From an uncultured Prevotellaceae bacterium (GTDB lineage: Bacteria; Bacteroidota; Bacteroidia; Bacteroidales; Bacteroidaceae): a DNA stretch of 42,876 bases. Positions 23,165 to 31,838 of the stretch are shown here, one piece after another (positions within the stretch are counted from its first letter, which is position 1; each line of letters starts with the position of its first letter). Location: the NCBI GenBank assembly GCA_902792635.1, contig CADBAG010000027.1:1-42876 (forward strand). Direction: 5' to 3'. A model generated the notes under the pieces. The model worked only from the letters and a program-made list of their open reading frames with translations. It ran no database searches and had not been told where the DNA came from. Made by a program: the position numbers and the translations under genes.

Positions 23165-25798
23165 TTAGAAGTCCACCACGGTTATTCCTGCCCCTCCAAA
23201 GCGCACATCCTCATCGTGATAATGGCTCACGGTGGGCTCAGCGGAGAGATACTGACGGATGAGTTGGCGCAAGATGCCATTGCCTTTGCCGTGGAGGATA
23301 CGGACACGTTGCACGCCCATGAGCACAGCATCATCGATGAAGTAGCGTACGGCTTGCAGCGCCTCGTCACCACGCATACCCCGCACGTCGAGGTCTGGAT
23401 GGAAGTCCTTGCGATGATCGTCAATGGTGCTTTGTGTCACTTGCGACACGTGGTAAGCCTGCAGCCCTTCCTTGATAGCATCCATCTTGCTCTTCGGTTC
23501 AGCAGAAGCATCGGCGGCCTGCTGCTCCTTCGTGATAAGTTCAAGACGCGACACAGGCACCTTCGTACGCATATCGCCGACGAGGACTGTTGCTGTTTTT
23601 CCGGACAACTGCTCCACTGTACCTTGTGAGCGCAAGCCTTTGAGACGCACGGTGTCGCCCACAACGATGTCTCTGTCAGCGATTGTCTTCCCCTTACCCG
23701 TGGCATCGCGCAGCACGGCGGCAGCCTTCTCTTCTTCAGTCTTCTTCTTTTTCTTGCGGTCCTCATGCCGTTGCTTGCGTGCCTTGAGCTGCTCCACTTT
23801 CTTTTGGAAGTCCTCATCGGAGAGGAAACCGGCTTTCTGCTTGTTCTTCGCAGCGTCTTTCCAGTTGTCATCCTCAACCTCTTGTTTGAAGGCATCGAGT
23901 TCAGCACGGATCTTTCGCGTCTCCTCCTTGGCAGCCTGCTGCTCGCGAATCTCGCGAATAGCATTTTCTATGCGTTTGTTGCTCTCTTTCAGCAGTTCCT
24001 CAGCCTCTTGCTTGGCTTTGGCGAGGACCGCCTTACGCTCAGCATCCACATCCGTGATGCCTTTCTCATAGCGTTCGATGCGAGCCTGCAACTCTTTCTC
24101 TTTTTGATGAACGGTCTGACGTTTCTGTTCCCAGTAGCGCTTGTCGCGGACAATGTCCTGGAGGTACTTGTCGCTCTGAATATAATCGGAGCCAACGATC
24201 TCTGAAGCTTGTTGGATGACTTGCTCGGGCAACCCAATCTTACGTGCAATCTCGATAGCAAAGGAACTGCCCGGGCGACCAATAGCCAACTGGAAGAGCG
24301 GGCGCATCTCGTGGCGGTCATAGAGCATGGCACCATTGACGACACCTGCGTGTGAATCGGCGAAATGCTTGAGGTTCTGATAGTGAGTCGTGATGACAGC
24401 CCATGCTCCTTTCTTACAAAACTGTTCGAGCACACTCTCGGCAATGGCACCACCAATCTGCGGCTCCGTGCCGGTACCGAACTCATCGATGAGGATCAGC
24501 GTCTTGTTTGAAGCCTGCTTCATCATGTTCTTCATATTAAGAAGATGTGAAGAATAGGTTGATAGGTCATTCTCAAGACTCTGCTCGTCGCCGATGTCGA
24601 TCATGATATCCGAAAACACACCACATTTGCTACGAGGATCCACAGGGATACTCAATCCACACTGCAGCATGTATTGCAGCAGTCCCGTGGTCTTGAGACA
24701 CACTGATTTACCACCGGCGTTAGGACCCGAGATGACAAGGATATGCTTCTCAGGTGTCAGCATGATGTCAAGGGGTACAATGCTACTTCCGTTCTCTTTC
24801 CTGAGGTGCTCCTCAAGCAGCGGGTGACGTGCGCGAATGAAGTCGATGTAAGGCGATTCCTTCACCGTCGGCTCGAAACCATCCATCTCCCGGGCTACGC
24901 GAGCCTTGGCTTGGATGAAGTCGATCTGTGCCAAGAACTCATAGGAATCGAGCATCTCGCGTACATGAGGCCGGATACGCTCCGCCATCTTCGTGAGGAT
25001 ACGGATAATCTCCTTCCGCTCCTCACCTTCGAGCTCCCGGATCTTGTTGTTTGCTTCTACCACCTCTGTTGGCTCGATATACACAGTGCGCCCCGTAGCG
25101 CTCTCATCGTGGACGATACCCGAGATCTTTCGTTTCAATCCCGGGGCCACAGGGATGACAAGGCGCCCGTCACGCATGGCGGGAGCAGCATCCTTATCTA
25201 CGATGCCCTCGCTCTGAGCGGAGTGAAGGATGCTATTGAGAATACGAGACACGGAACCTGCCGTATGCGCCATCTCGCGACGGATATTCAGCAACTCCGG
25301 AGAGGCGTTGTCGCGGATGTGACCAAACTTATCAATAATCTGGTCGATCTGTTGGATGATGATAGGGAACGTCGCGATACCGTCAGCGAGATCGTGGAGA
25401 GCCGGATAATCCCAGTTCTTCAGCACAACGTCACTGTCGTCGTCCTGGTCGGGCAACTCCTCACCACGATAGAGAAACTTCACGAGATCGTCGATTGTCT
25501 TCAGCGAGCGGCGCAGATCGAAGAGCTCGCTCTCCTCCATCCATGTGTTCTGCAGTCGGACTCGTTTCAAGCTGTCGCGCACATCGAAGAAACTCGTGAG
25601 AGGAAAATCGTCTTCCTCCTCCCCTATCCTTCGCATCTCGCGAAGTTCCTCCATCCATGTGTTTATCTGTTCAGGATTCTCGGAGAAAGACATCTGCTCC
25701 ACCAAGCCTTTGCCCAATGTAGAGAGGCATGCGCCGCTCAGCTTGTCTTTTATCTCGTCAAATCCTATCTTCTTTTCAAAATTCTTTGGGTATATCAT
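23165..25798 (-). CDS. mutS2: Endonuclease MutS2
   Basis: 877 residues, somewhat longer than the common 780-840. The N-terminal core domain leads to the lever and clamp, then a MutS-type ATPase with Walker A GPNAGGKSV near residue 357 and LILIDEFGTGTEP as the Walker B region. A long highly charged coiled-coil (about 520-690) and a KOW-like stretch (VGDTVRLKGLRSQGTVEQL) follow. The C-terminal Smr nuclease domain has LDVRGMRGDEAL and ILHGKGNGILR near residue 830. MutS2 proteins restrain recombination or rescue collided ribosomes rather than doing mismatch repair; which applies here cannot be read from sequence. Confidence 0.95.
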   Translation of the reverse strand: MIYPKNFEKKIGFDEIKDKLSGACLSTLGKGLVEQMSFSENPEQINTWMEELREMRRIGEEEDDFPLTSFFDVRDSLKRVRLQNTWMEESELFDLRRSLKTIDDLVKFLYRGEELPDQDDDSDVVLKNWDYPALHDLADGIATFPIIIQQIDQIIDKFGHIRDNASPELLNIRREMAHTAGSVSRILNSILHSAQSEGIVDKDAAPAMRDGRLVIPVAPGLKRKISGIVHDESATGRTVYIEPTEVVEANNKIRELEGEERKEIIRILTKMAERIRPHVREMLDSYEFLAQIDFIQAKARVAREMDGFEPTVKESPYIDFIRARHPLLEEHLRKENGSSIVPLDIMLTPEKHILVISGPNAGGKSVCLKTTGLLQYMLQCGLSIPVDPRSKCGVFSDIMIDIGDEQSLENDLSTYSSHLLNMKNMMKQASNKTLILIDEFGTGTEPQIGGAIAESVLEQFCKKGAWAVITTHYQNLKHFADSHAGVVNGAMLYDRHEMRPLFQLAIGRPGSSFAIEIARKIGLPEQVIQQASEIVGSDYIQSDKYLQDIVRDKRYWEQKRQTVHQKEKELQARIERYEKGITDVDAERKAVLAKAKQEAEELLKESNKRIENAIREIREQQAAKEETRKIRAELDAFKQEVEDDNWKDAAKNKQKAGFLSDEDFQKKVEQLKARKQRHEDRKKKKKTEEEKAAAVLRDATGKGKTIADRDIVVGDTVRLKGLRSQGTVEQLSGKTATVLVGDMRTKVPVSRLELITKEQQAADASAEPKSKMDAIKEGLQAYHVSQVTQSTIDDHRKDFHPDLDVRGMRGDEALQAVRYFIDDAVLMGVQRVRILHGKGNGILRQLIRQYLSAEPTVSHYHDEDVRFGGAGITVVDF

Positions 25799-25963
25799 AA
25801 TAATATATATTTAAGGCCTAACCAAGCTACATCCCTCCACCTCCCTTAACAAGGGAGAGCAATCTAAAGGGAAGGATGTTGATTACATTAACCAGCTGTA
25901 ATGTGCATTCAACGGCGTGCATTCATCGATTACATCAATCGTTGGCTCTTTGCATATCTACAT

Positions 25964-25981
25964 CCCCTCCTTAAGGAGGGG
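25964..25981. repeat. Palindrome in mutS2 upstream spacer
   Basis: CCCCTCCTTAAGGAGGGG is a perfect 18-base palindrome in the gene-free stretch 25799-26317. A related CCTCCCTTAACAAGGGAG sequence lies near 25840. Confidence 0.7.
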
Positions 25982-26018
25982 CTTGGGGAGGCTTTTCTTC
26001 GCAGATCATGTTGTTTGT

Positions 26019-26123
26019 CACGTGTCAGACAGTTGGTTGCCACGTGTCGGCCAGTTGGTTGTCACGTGTCGGCCAGTTGGTTGTCACGTGTCGGCCAGTT
26101 GGTTGTCACGTGTCAGCCGATGT
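26019..26123. repeat. Five tandem 22-bp repeats with CACGTG cores
   Basis: CACGTG occurs at 26019, 26041, 26063, 26085 and 26107, exactly 22 bases apart. The unit is approximately CACGTGTCGGCCAGTTGGTTGT; the middle copies are identical and the outer ones (GTCAGACAG, GTCAGCCGA) slightly diverged. It lies between mutS2 and the Nim-like gene. Short frames read through it but look repeat-driven and non-coding. Confidence 0.92.
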
Positions 26124-26282
26124 CTTAAAGGTGACATTAAAAGAACAACAAAGGCCTACTTGCCTTGCGTTCCTCTTTCAAACATACGTGTGTCCTTTCT
26201 GCAAATTTACAAAAACTTTTCTGTCTATACATGGGTGGACGATTATTTTTTCTGATTATTCGTTGTTTCGGATAAATCTGCC

Positions 26283-26290
26283 TACTTTTG
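26283..26290 (+). promoter_or_regulatory. Promoter -7 element of the Nim-like gene
   Basis: TACTTTTG at 26283-26290, with a TTG 17 bases upstream (26263-26265). The ATG follows 27 bases later. Confidence 0.55.
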
Positions 26291-26317
26291 CAAGCAGAAT
26301 AATCAATTATTAAACGT

Positions 26318-26809
26318 ATGAAGTATATCAACGACACTGTCCGTCGTCAGGACCGATTGATGGACGAAGAGCGGGCAAGAGAGATTCTCAAGACAGCAGA
26401 GTATGGTGTGTTGTCAATGACAGATGGTGATCAGCCTTATGGCATCCCCGTCAATTTCATTTGGGATGGGAAAGATAGCATCTACATCCACTGTGCTCCC
26501 GAAGGCCGCAAACTGCGCATCATTGAGAAAAACCCAAAGGTCTCGCTGTGTGCTATCGGGCATGTTCATCTCTTGCCGCGTAACTTCACGACTGAGTATG
26601 AGAGTGTCGTCGTTTTCGGAGAAGCCCACATCCATCTGCCGGAAGAAGAGCGCATGAAGGCTCTCCATCTGCTGATCGACAAACTGTCACCCGACTATAA
26701 GGAGATAGGAGACAAGTATGCGCATGCCAGTTTCCATCGCACGGAGATTATCCGTATTGATATCACTGATTACTCAGGGAAAAACAAGAAAGTGAAGCGC
26801 GCAGACTAA
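26318..26809 (+). CDS. Pyridoxamine 5'-phosphate oxidase-family flavoprotein (Nim-like)
   Basis: 163 residues. The split-barrel flavin-binding fold of the Pyridox_ox_2 family is recognised from ILKTAEYGVLSM, QPYGIPVNFIW, SIYIHCAPEGRKLRII and VSLCAIG. The C-terminal HRTEIIRIDITDYSGK is typical. Some members (NimA to NimJ) reduce 5-nitroimidazoles, but most chromosomal members have no known substrate, so resistance should not be assumed. It probably binds FMN and reduces a small molecule. The gene stands alone behind the 22-bp repeat array and about 70 bases before panC. Confidence 0.82.
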   Translation: MKYINDTVRRQDRLMDEERAREILKTAEYGVLSMTDGDQPYGIPVNFIWDGKDSIYIHCAPEGRKLRIIEKNPKVSLCAIGHVHLLPRNFTTEYESVVVFGEAHIHLPEEERMKALHLLIDKLSPDYKEIGDKYAHASFHRTEIIRIDITDYSGKNKKVKRAD

Positions 26810-26848
26810 ATAGTAGCCGATTCTTTCCCTTTTCAGAGGAATAATTGT

Positions 26849-26856
26849 TAATTTTG
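26849..26856 (+). promoter_or_regulatory. Promoter -7 element of panC-panD
   Basis: TAATTTTG, 22 bases before the panC ATG. The -33 region is weak. Confidence 0.5.
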
Positions 26857-26878
26857 CACGCAGTTAGAATCACAAACA

Positions 26879-27736
26879 ATGAAAGTATTCAAAAAGATTG
26901 TAGATCTTCAGAACGAACTTTTCCTTGTTCGCAAAGAGGGTAAAGAGATTGGACTCGTCCCCACGATGGGAGCTCTTCACGAGGGGCACGCCTCTCTGAT
27001 CAAACGTAGTGTTAAAGAGAATGGTACTACTGTTGTTTCTATTTTCCTCAATCCTACTCAGTTTAACGATAAAGGCGACTTGGAGCGCTATCCGCGTACG
27101 CTCGAAGCCGACTGCAAGCTCTGCGAGGAGTGTGGTGCACAGTATGTCTTCGCTCCTTCCGTGGAAGAGATGTATCCTACGCCTGATACCCGTCACTTCG
27201 AGTTCCCACCACAGTCAACGGTCATGGAAGGTGCCAAGCGCCCCGGCCACTTCAATGGCGTCTGTCAGGTCGTGAGCCGCCTCTTCTTCATCGTCAAGCC
27301 TAATCGTGCTTACTTCGGTGAGAAAGACTGGCAGCAGATCGCTGTGGTGAAGCGCCTCGTGAAATATATCGGCTACGACAAACTCGTGCACATCGTTGAG
27401 TGCCCTATCGTCCGCGACGCTGATGGACTTGCCAAGAGTTCTCGTAACACGCTGCTCACTCCTGAAGAGCGTGCTATCGCTCCGCGTATCTATCAGGCTC
27501 TGAAGGAGAGCGTAGACTATGCCAAGACGCACACGGTGAAAGAGACGCACGACAAGGTGGTGGCTGACATCAATGCTGTCGATGGTCTTGAGGTTGAGTA
27601 TTTTGAGATTGTTGACGGCAACACGCTGTTGGATGTCAACGACTGGGATGACAGCAACTATGTCGTAGGCTGTATCACGGTCTATTGCGGGCACACTCCC
27701 ATCCGTCTTATTGACCACATCAAATACAAAGAATAA
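26879..27736 (+). CDS. panC: Pantothenate synthetase (pantoate-beta-alanine ligase)
   Basis: 285 residues, normal. It condenses pantoate and beta-alanine with ATP to pantothenate. Signature residues are visible: [15 protein letters not shown] (HIGH-type nucleotide-binding motif), [34 protein letters not shown] and the KMSKS-like GLAKSSRN. It is immediately followed by panD (1 base between stop and ATG), so the two last enzymes of pantothenate synthesis are translated from one message. Confidence 0.97.
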   Translation: MKVFKKIVDLQNELFLVRKEGKEIGLVPTMGALHEGHASLIKRSVKENGTTVVSIFLNPTQFNDKGDLERYPRTLEADCKLCEECGAQYVFAPSVEEMYPTPDTRHFEFPPQSTVMEGAKRPGHFNGVCQVVSRLFFIVKPNRAYFGEKDWQQIAVVKRLVKYIGYDKLVHIVECPIVRDADGLAKSSRNTLLTPEERAIAPRIYQALKESVDYAKTHTVKETHDKVVADINAVDGLEVEYFEIVDGNTLLDVNDWDDSNYVVGCITVYCGHTPIRLIDHIKYKE

Positions 27737-27737
27737 T

Positions 27738-28082
27738 ATGTTAATCGAAGTATTAAAGAGCAAGCTGCACTGCGTCACAGTGACCGACGCCAACCTGCAG
27801 TATCGTGGCAGCATCACGATCGATGAAGACTTGATGGATGCCGCTGATATGATTGCTGGTCAGAAAGTGCAGATTGTTGATAACAATAATGGTGAGCGTT
27901 TCGAGACCTATATCATCAAAGGTGAGCGCGGCTCTGGCTGTATCTGTCTCAATGGTGCTGCTGCACGCAAGGTGCAGATTGGTGATACCGTAATCATCAT
28001 TGCCTATGCTCTGATGGACTTTGAGGAGGCTAAGACCTTCAAGCCCACCATTGTGATTCCTAAGGAAGGCAATAAATTATAA
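27738..28082 (+). CDS. panD: Aspartate 1-decarboxylase
   Basis: 114 residues starting at [12 protein letters not shown]. The enzyme makes beta-alanine from aspartate. The self-cleavage site is YRGSITID: cleavage between Gly24 and Ser25 forms the pyruvoyl group. The Asn/Gly-rich [17 protein letters not shown] region is typical. An in-frame upstream start inside panC would add nine residues and is not supported. The convergent neighbour is panB, with a shared stem-loop between. Confidence 0.96.
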   Translation: MLIEVLKSKLHCVTVTDANLQYRGSITIDEDLMDAADMIAGQKVQIVDNNNGERFETYIIKGERGSGCICLNGAAARKVQIGDTVIIIAYALMDFEEAKTFKPTIVIPKEGNKL

Positions 28083-28085
28083 TAT

Positions 28086-28132
28086 GATGGGCTTCTCCTC
28101 TCCCTCCCTACGGGGGAGGGCTGGGGAGAGGC
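28086..28132. terminator. Stem-loop between convergent panD and panB
   Basis: CTCTCCCTCCC pairs imperfectly with GGGAGGGCTGGGGAGAGG around TACGG. It is a common REP-type intergenic hairpin and is positioned to end both transcripts. No long T tract is present. Confidence 0.5.
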
Positions 28133-28134
28133 CT

Positions 28135-28953
28135 TTAGTAGCTTTCTTCCGCATTAGGGAAGTCGGAAGTCTTGACAGCCTTCACATATGCCTGTACACC
28201 ATCCGTCATGCATTGGCATACATTCGCAAAATGACGGAGGAACTTAGGCTTGAAGCCTTGAGTCATTCCTAAGGCATCCGCATAGACCAATACCTGACCA
28301 TCTGTGTCAGGGCCAGCTCCGATACCGATCGTAGCTGCTTTCACCTCTTTTGTTACCTGTGCAGCGAGCTTTGCCGGAACTTTCTCCAAAGTGATAGCGA
28401 AACATCCGGCCTCATCGAGGGCATGGGCATCGGTGAGCAGTTGCTGTGCTTCGGCCTCTTCCTTGGCGCGCAGTCCATAGCCTCCAAACTCATGGATGCT
28501 TTGTGGAGTCAGTCCTAAGTGGCCTACTACTGGGACACCAGCCTCAACGATGGCTTTCACAGTCTCAGCGATGCGCACGCCGCCTTCGAGTTTCACGGCA
28601 TCAACGCCCGTCTCTTTCATAATGCGGATTGCATTGCGTACACCCTCTTCCTTGCTGACCTGATAAGAGCCGAAAGGCATGTCGCATACTACGAGGCAGT
28701 GACTACAAGCACGCGCCACGCTGCGAGCATGATAAATCATCTGGTCGAGGGTGATAGGGAGCGTATCGGCATTGCCTGCCATGACGTTGGAGGCTGAGTC
28801 GCCGATAAGGATCGCATCGATGCCTGCACGGTCAAGGATGCCTGCTGTCGTAAAGTCGTAAGCCGTCATCTGGGCGATCTTCTCGCCGGCGGCCTTCATC
28901 TGTAAGATAGTCTTAGTGGTAATCTTTTTCTTGTCTGCTGTTAAGTAACCCAT
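28135..28953 (-). CDS. panB: 3-methyl-2-oxobutanoate hydroxymethyltransferase
   Basis: 272 residues. It converts 2-oxoisovalerate to ketopantoate with methylene-tetrahydrofolate. The TIM barrel shows MTAYDFTTAGILDRAG, ILIGDSASNVMAG (metal-binding Asp), VKLEGG, GHLGLTPQSIHEFGGY, the ALDEAGCFAITLEKVP stretch and IGIGAGPDTDGQVLVYAD. The gene is transcribed away from coaBC from a 91-base divergent spacer with overlapping promoters. Confidence 0.97.
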   Translation of the reverse strand: MGYLTADKKKITTKTILQMKAAGEKIAQMTAYDFTTAGILDRAGIDAILIGDSASNVMAGNADTLPITLDQMIYHARSVARACSHCLVVCDMPFGSYQVSKEEGVRNAIRIMKETGVDAVKLEGGVRIAETVKAIVEAGVPVVGHLGLTPQSIHEFGGYGLRAKEEAEAQQLLTDAHALDEAGCFAITLEKVPAKLAAQVTKEVKAATIGIGAGPDTDGQVLVYADALGMTQGFKPKFLRHFANVCQCMTDGVQAYVKAVKTSDFPNAEESY

Positions 28954-28975
28954 TATTATTAGTTGTTATCGTGTG

Positions 28976-29004
28976 CAAAGTTATATAATTATTTCGTAAC
29001 TTTG
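28976..29004. promoter_or_regulatory. Overlapping divergent promoters of panB and coaBC
   Basis: The minus strand reads TAACTTTG at 28976-28983 (toward panB) and the plus strand reads TAACTTTG at 28997-29004 (toward coaBC). The two -7 elements are separated by 13 bases and are therefore back to back. One polymerase or regulator bound here would affect both genes. Confidence 0.75.
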
Positions 29005-29044
29005 TAGCGTAAAACGAAAACATATCCGATAAACAGCCGATAAA

Positions 29045-30235
29045 ATGCTTAAAGGAAAGAAAATTGTCCTTGGAATCACCGGTTCCATCGCAGCCTATAA
29101 GGCGTGCCTCATCATCCGCGGGCTCATCAAGCGCGGGGCTGAGGTACAAGTCGTAATCACTCCCGCAGGTAAGGAATTTATCACTCCAATCACACTGAGT
29201 GCCTTGACACACAAGCCCGTCATCAGTGAGTTTTTCTCACAGCGCGACGGCACGTGGCATTCGCATGTCGACCTCGGCTTGTGGGCTGATGCCATGCTTA
29301 TCGCTCCTTGCACAGCGAGCAGCTTAGGCAAAATGGCTAACGGCATTGCTGACAACATGCTTATCACCACTTATCTTTCGATGAAAGCACCGGTGTTTAT
29401 TGCGCCAGCTATGGATTTTGATATGTACAGTCATCCCACCACACAGCATAACCTCGAATTGCTGCGAGGCTTTGGCAACCAAATTATTGAGCCAGGAACG
29501 GGATTCTTAGCATCTGGACTTGAGGGGAAAGGACGCATGGAAGAGCCTGAGAAGATAATAGATGTGCTCGACCGTGCTTTGGAGCCTACCGGTCCTCTGA
29601 CAGGAAAGCATGTACTCATCACGGCAGGTCCTACCTATGAGAAGATTGATCCCGTACGTTTTATCGGCAACTACTCGAGTGGTAAGATGGGCTTTGCTTT
29701 GGCTGAAGAATGCTACCGCCGTGGAGCTGAAGTGACGCTGGTTGCCGGGCCAGTGGCATTGAAATGTTCGGAGGGTATCCATCGTATCAATGTAGAGAGT
29801 TGCGATGAGATGTATCAGGCTGCTACCGAAATATTCCCGAAGAGTGACGCCGCTATCCTCTGTGCTGCTGTTGCTGATTTCAAGCCGTCACAGATTGCTG
29901 AAACGAAAATCAACCGGGAAAAAAACGGACTGCATATCGACCTGCAGCCGACTCAGGATATCGCAGCGACGCTCGGTAAGATGAAGAAAGATGGTCAGCG
30001 ACTTGTCTGCTTTGCATTGGAGACCAATGACGAGACGCAGCATGCCGAGGCAAAGCTGAAGAAAAAAAATGCCGACTTCATTGTGCTTAACTCCACACGT
30101 ATCCCTGGCACGACCTTCAGAACTGACGACAATCAGATAGCTATCATCTCTCCCTCCCGACGTCTCGACTTTCCGAAGAAACCGAAGGCGGAGGTAGCAG
30201 CGGATATCATCGATCAATTAGAACAATTATTATGA
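29045..30235 (+). CDS. coaBC: Phosphopantothenoylcysteine decarboxylase / phosphopantothenate-cysteine ligase
   Basis: 396 residues, bifunctional. The N-terminal flavin decarboxylase (CoaC, about 1-180) has LGITGSIAAYKA, the catalytic-type His in WHSHVDLG, ADAMLIAPCTASSLGKMANGIADN and PAMDFDMYSHP. The C-terminal ligase (CoaB, about 190-396) has ITAGPTYEKIDPVRFIGNYSSGKMG and AAVADFKP. It carries out steps two and three from phosphopantothenate to 4'-phosphopantetheine. Its stop overlaps the kinase start (ATGA), giving tight translational coupling to the preceding step of the same pathway. Confidence 0.96.
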   Translation: MLKGKKIVLGITGSIAAYKACLIIRGLIKRGAEVQVVITPAGKEFITPITLSALTHKPVISEFFSQRDGTWHSHVDLGLWADAMLIAPCTASSLGKMANGIADNMLITTYLSMKAPVFIAPAMDFDMYSHPTTQHNLELLRGFGNQIIEPGTGFLASGLEGKGRMEEPEKIIDVLDRALEPTGPLTGKHVLITAGPTYEKIDPVRFIGNYSSGKMGFALAEECYRRGAEVTLVAGPVALKCSEGIHRINVESCDEMYQAATEIFPKSDAAILCAAVADFKPSQIAETKINREKNGLHIDLQPTQDIAATLGKMKKDGQRLVCFALETNDETQHAEAKLKKKNADFIVLNSTRIPGTTFRTDDNQIAIISPSRRLDFPKKPKAEVAADIIDQLEQLL

Positions 30236-31062
30236 AGATAGCAATAGGTATTGACGTAGGTATCTCAACAACCAAGATTGTAGGAATACGTGATGGGATG
30301 GTTGTCTCTCCTTTGTGGATCAAGGCTACCGACCCCGTGACCTCACTGTATGGAGCTTTTGGAAAGTTTCTTCACGACAATATGATCAACCTTGAGGATG
30401 TGGAGCGCGTCATGCTGACAGGTGTGGGAGCTGCATACATCAACAGTCCTATCTATGGATTGCCTACAGAGAAGACGGAGGAATTCGTGGCCGATGGCCT
30501 GGGGGCTCAGTTTGAGTCAAAACTCGACCGCATGATTGTCGTATCAATGGGTACTGGTACCTCTCTTGTCTCTTACGTGGACGGTGATATAAAGCATATC
30601 GGAGGTATTGGCATTGGTGGAGGAACACTCAATGGGCTTAGCAGACTGTTGCTCAAGACCGACGACATCAAGCAGATCTCACAGATGGCTCTTGGAGGCG
30701 ACACGGCACATATCAATCTGCTTATCAAGGATATCTCTGCTCAGCCTTTGCCGGGGTTACCCATGAATGCCACGGCCAGTCTCTTTGCCAATGCACAAGG
30801 TAATGCGAGTCGGGAGGACATAGCCAAGGGCATCATCTGCATGGTGCTGCAAGCCATAGGCTCTTCCGCGATTCTTAGTTCGCTCAACAGTGGCATCCGC
30901 GATTTTGTGCTGATAGGTAACCTCTCCCGTCTGCCCCAGTGTGCAGAGCTCTATCCAAAGTTGGAGGAGATATATAATGTGCGGTTCATCATCCCGCGCA
31001 ACAGTGAATTCTGTACGGCCATTGGAGCTGCACTGAGCTATGTTAATAGAAAAGATAAATAA
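30232..31062 (+). CDS. coaW: Type II pantothenate kinase
   Basis: 276 residues of the ASKHA ATPase fold. Phosphate-1 loop is GIDVGISTTKIVGI, followed by LTGVGAAYINSPIYGLPTEK, the VSMGTGTSLVSY phosphate-2 loop, and GGIGIGGGTLNGLSRLLL. This is the pattern of the Staphylococcus-type (CoaW) and eukaryotic kinases rather than CoaA or CoaX. It phosphorylates pantothenate, the first step to CoA. It overlaps coaBC by four bases and the next gene by one. Confidence in the type is good; a BcrAD/BadFG-type ATPase is the less likely alternative. Confidence 0.88.
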   Translation: MKIAIGIDVGISTTKIVGIRDGMVVSPLWIKATDPVTSLYGAFGKFLHDNMINLEDVERVMLTGVGAAYINSPIYGLPTEKTEEFVADGLGAQFESKLDRMIVVSMGTGTSLVSYVDGDIKHIGGIGIGGGTLNGLSRLLLKTDDIKQISQMALGGDTAHINLLIKDISAQPLPGLPMNATASLFANAQGNASREDIAKGIICMVLQAIGSSAILSSLNSGIRDFVLIGNLSRLPQCAELYPKLEEIYNVRFIIPRNSEFCTAIGAALSYVNRKDK

Positions 31063-31838
31063 TGAATATCGTTCTTATCGGTGCCGGTAACCTTGCAACA
31101 AACTTAGGCAAGGCGCTCAAGCATGCCGGACATACTATCGAACAGGTATACAGCCATACGATGGCTTCGGCTGAACAGTTGGCAACAGTTCTCGACTGTC
31201 CAGCAACCAACGGCTTGGAGCAGTTGGCTGAGACGGATGTCTATATTATTTCTATTAAGGATGCAGCGCTCCAAAATGTTGTCTCTACGGTGTGTGAGCA
31301 ACATCCCAATGCGGTCTTCCTTCACACGGCAGGCTCGATGCCGATGGACATCTTCCGCGGCTACGCGCATCATTATGGTGTGCTCTACCCTATGCAGACC
31401 TTTTCTAAGGCACGGGAGGTTGACTTCAGTGTTATTCCCACTTTTATCGAATGGAACGATGAAAAGTCACATCAGACAATTCTTTCCTTAGCAGAGAGCG
31501 TAAGTAATCGCGTAACTCCGTTATCAACAGAGGATCGAAAATATCTCCATCTTTCTGCTGTATGGGCTTGTAACTTTGTCAATCATTGCTATGATGTCGC
31601 AGCAGAGCTGCTGCAGGCTCATCATCTGCCTTTCGACGTCATGCTTCCGCTCATCGATGAGACGGCACGAAAGGTGCATGAACTCTCACCGCATGAAGCA
31701 CAGACGGGACCTGCTGTGCGTTATGATGAGAATGTCATCCATGCACAGGCAGAACTTCTGAAAGATAATCCAGCCTTGCAAGAACTCTATGTTATGTTAT
31801 CAAAGAATATACACGAATACACTAAGAAAAATGAATAA
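31062..31838 (+). CDS. Rossmann-fold DUF2520 protein, candidate ketopantoate reductase
   Basis: 258 residues. The N-terminal NAD(P)-binding domain begins MNIVLIGAGNLATNLGKAL (GxGNxA motif). The C-terminal DUF2520 helical domain shows VWACNFVNHCYDVAAELL and ARKVHELSPHEAQTGPAVRYD, with the NH and TGPA residues typical of the family and of the 6-phosphogluconate-dehydrogenase-like C-terminal fold. It overlaps coaW by one base (TAATG). A Rossmann reductase unrelated to PanE (PanG of Francisella) is a known ketopantoate reductase, and every other pantothenate gene is in this cluster, so that role is plausible. It is inferred from context, not shown. Confidence 0.85.
   Translation: MNIVLIGAGNLATNLGKALKHAGHTIEQVYSHTMASAEQLATVLDCPATNGLEQLAETDVYIISIKDAALQNVVSTVCEQHPNAVFLHTAGSMPMDIFRGYAHHYGVLYPMQTFSKAREVDFSVIPTFIEWNDEKSHQTILSLAESVSNRVTPLSTEDRKYLHLSAVWACNFVNHCYDVAAELLQAHHLPFDVMLPLIDETARKVHELSPHEAQTGPAVRYDENVIHAQAELLKDNPALQELYVMLSKNIHEYTKKNE

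Noticed and set aside
24743-25849. A 368-codon plus-strand frame opposite mutS2
   Set aside because: Antisense to a well-supported gene and without domain or start signal.
26019-26123. CRISPR array
   Set aside because: The 22-base units are contiguous with no variable spacers and no cas genes are near.
25901-26313. Three short plus-strand frames through the 22-bp repeats
   Set aside because: 22 is not a multiple of three, so all three frames stay open through the repeats by repetition; the peptides are low-complexity and differ in each frame.
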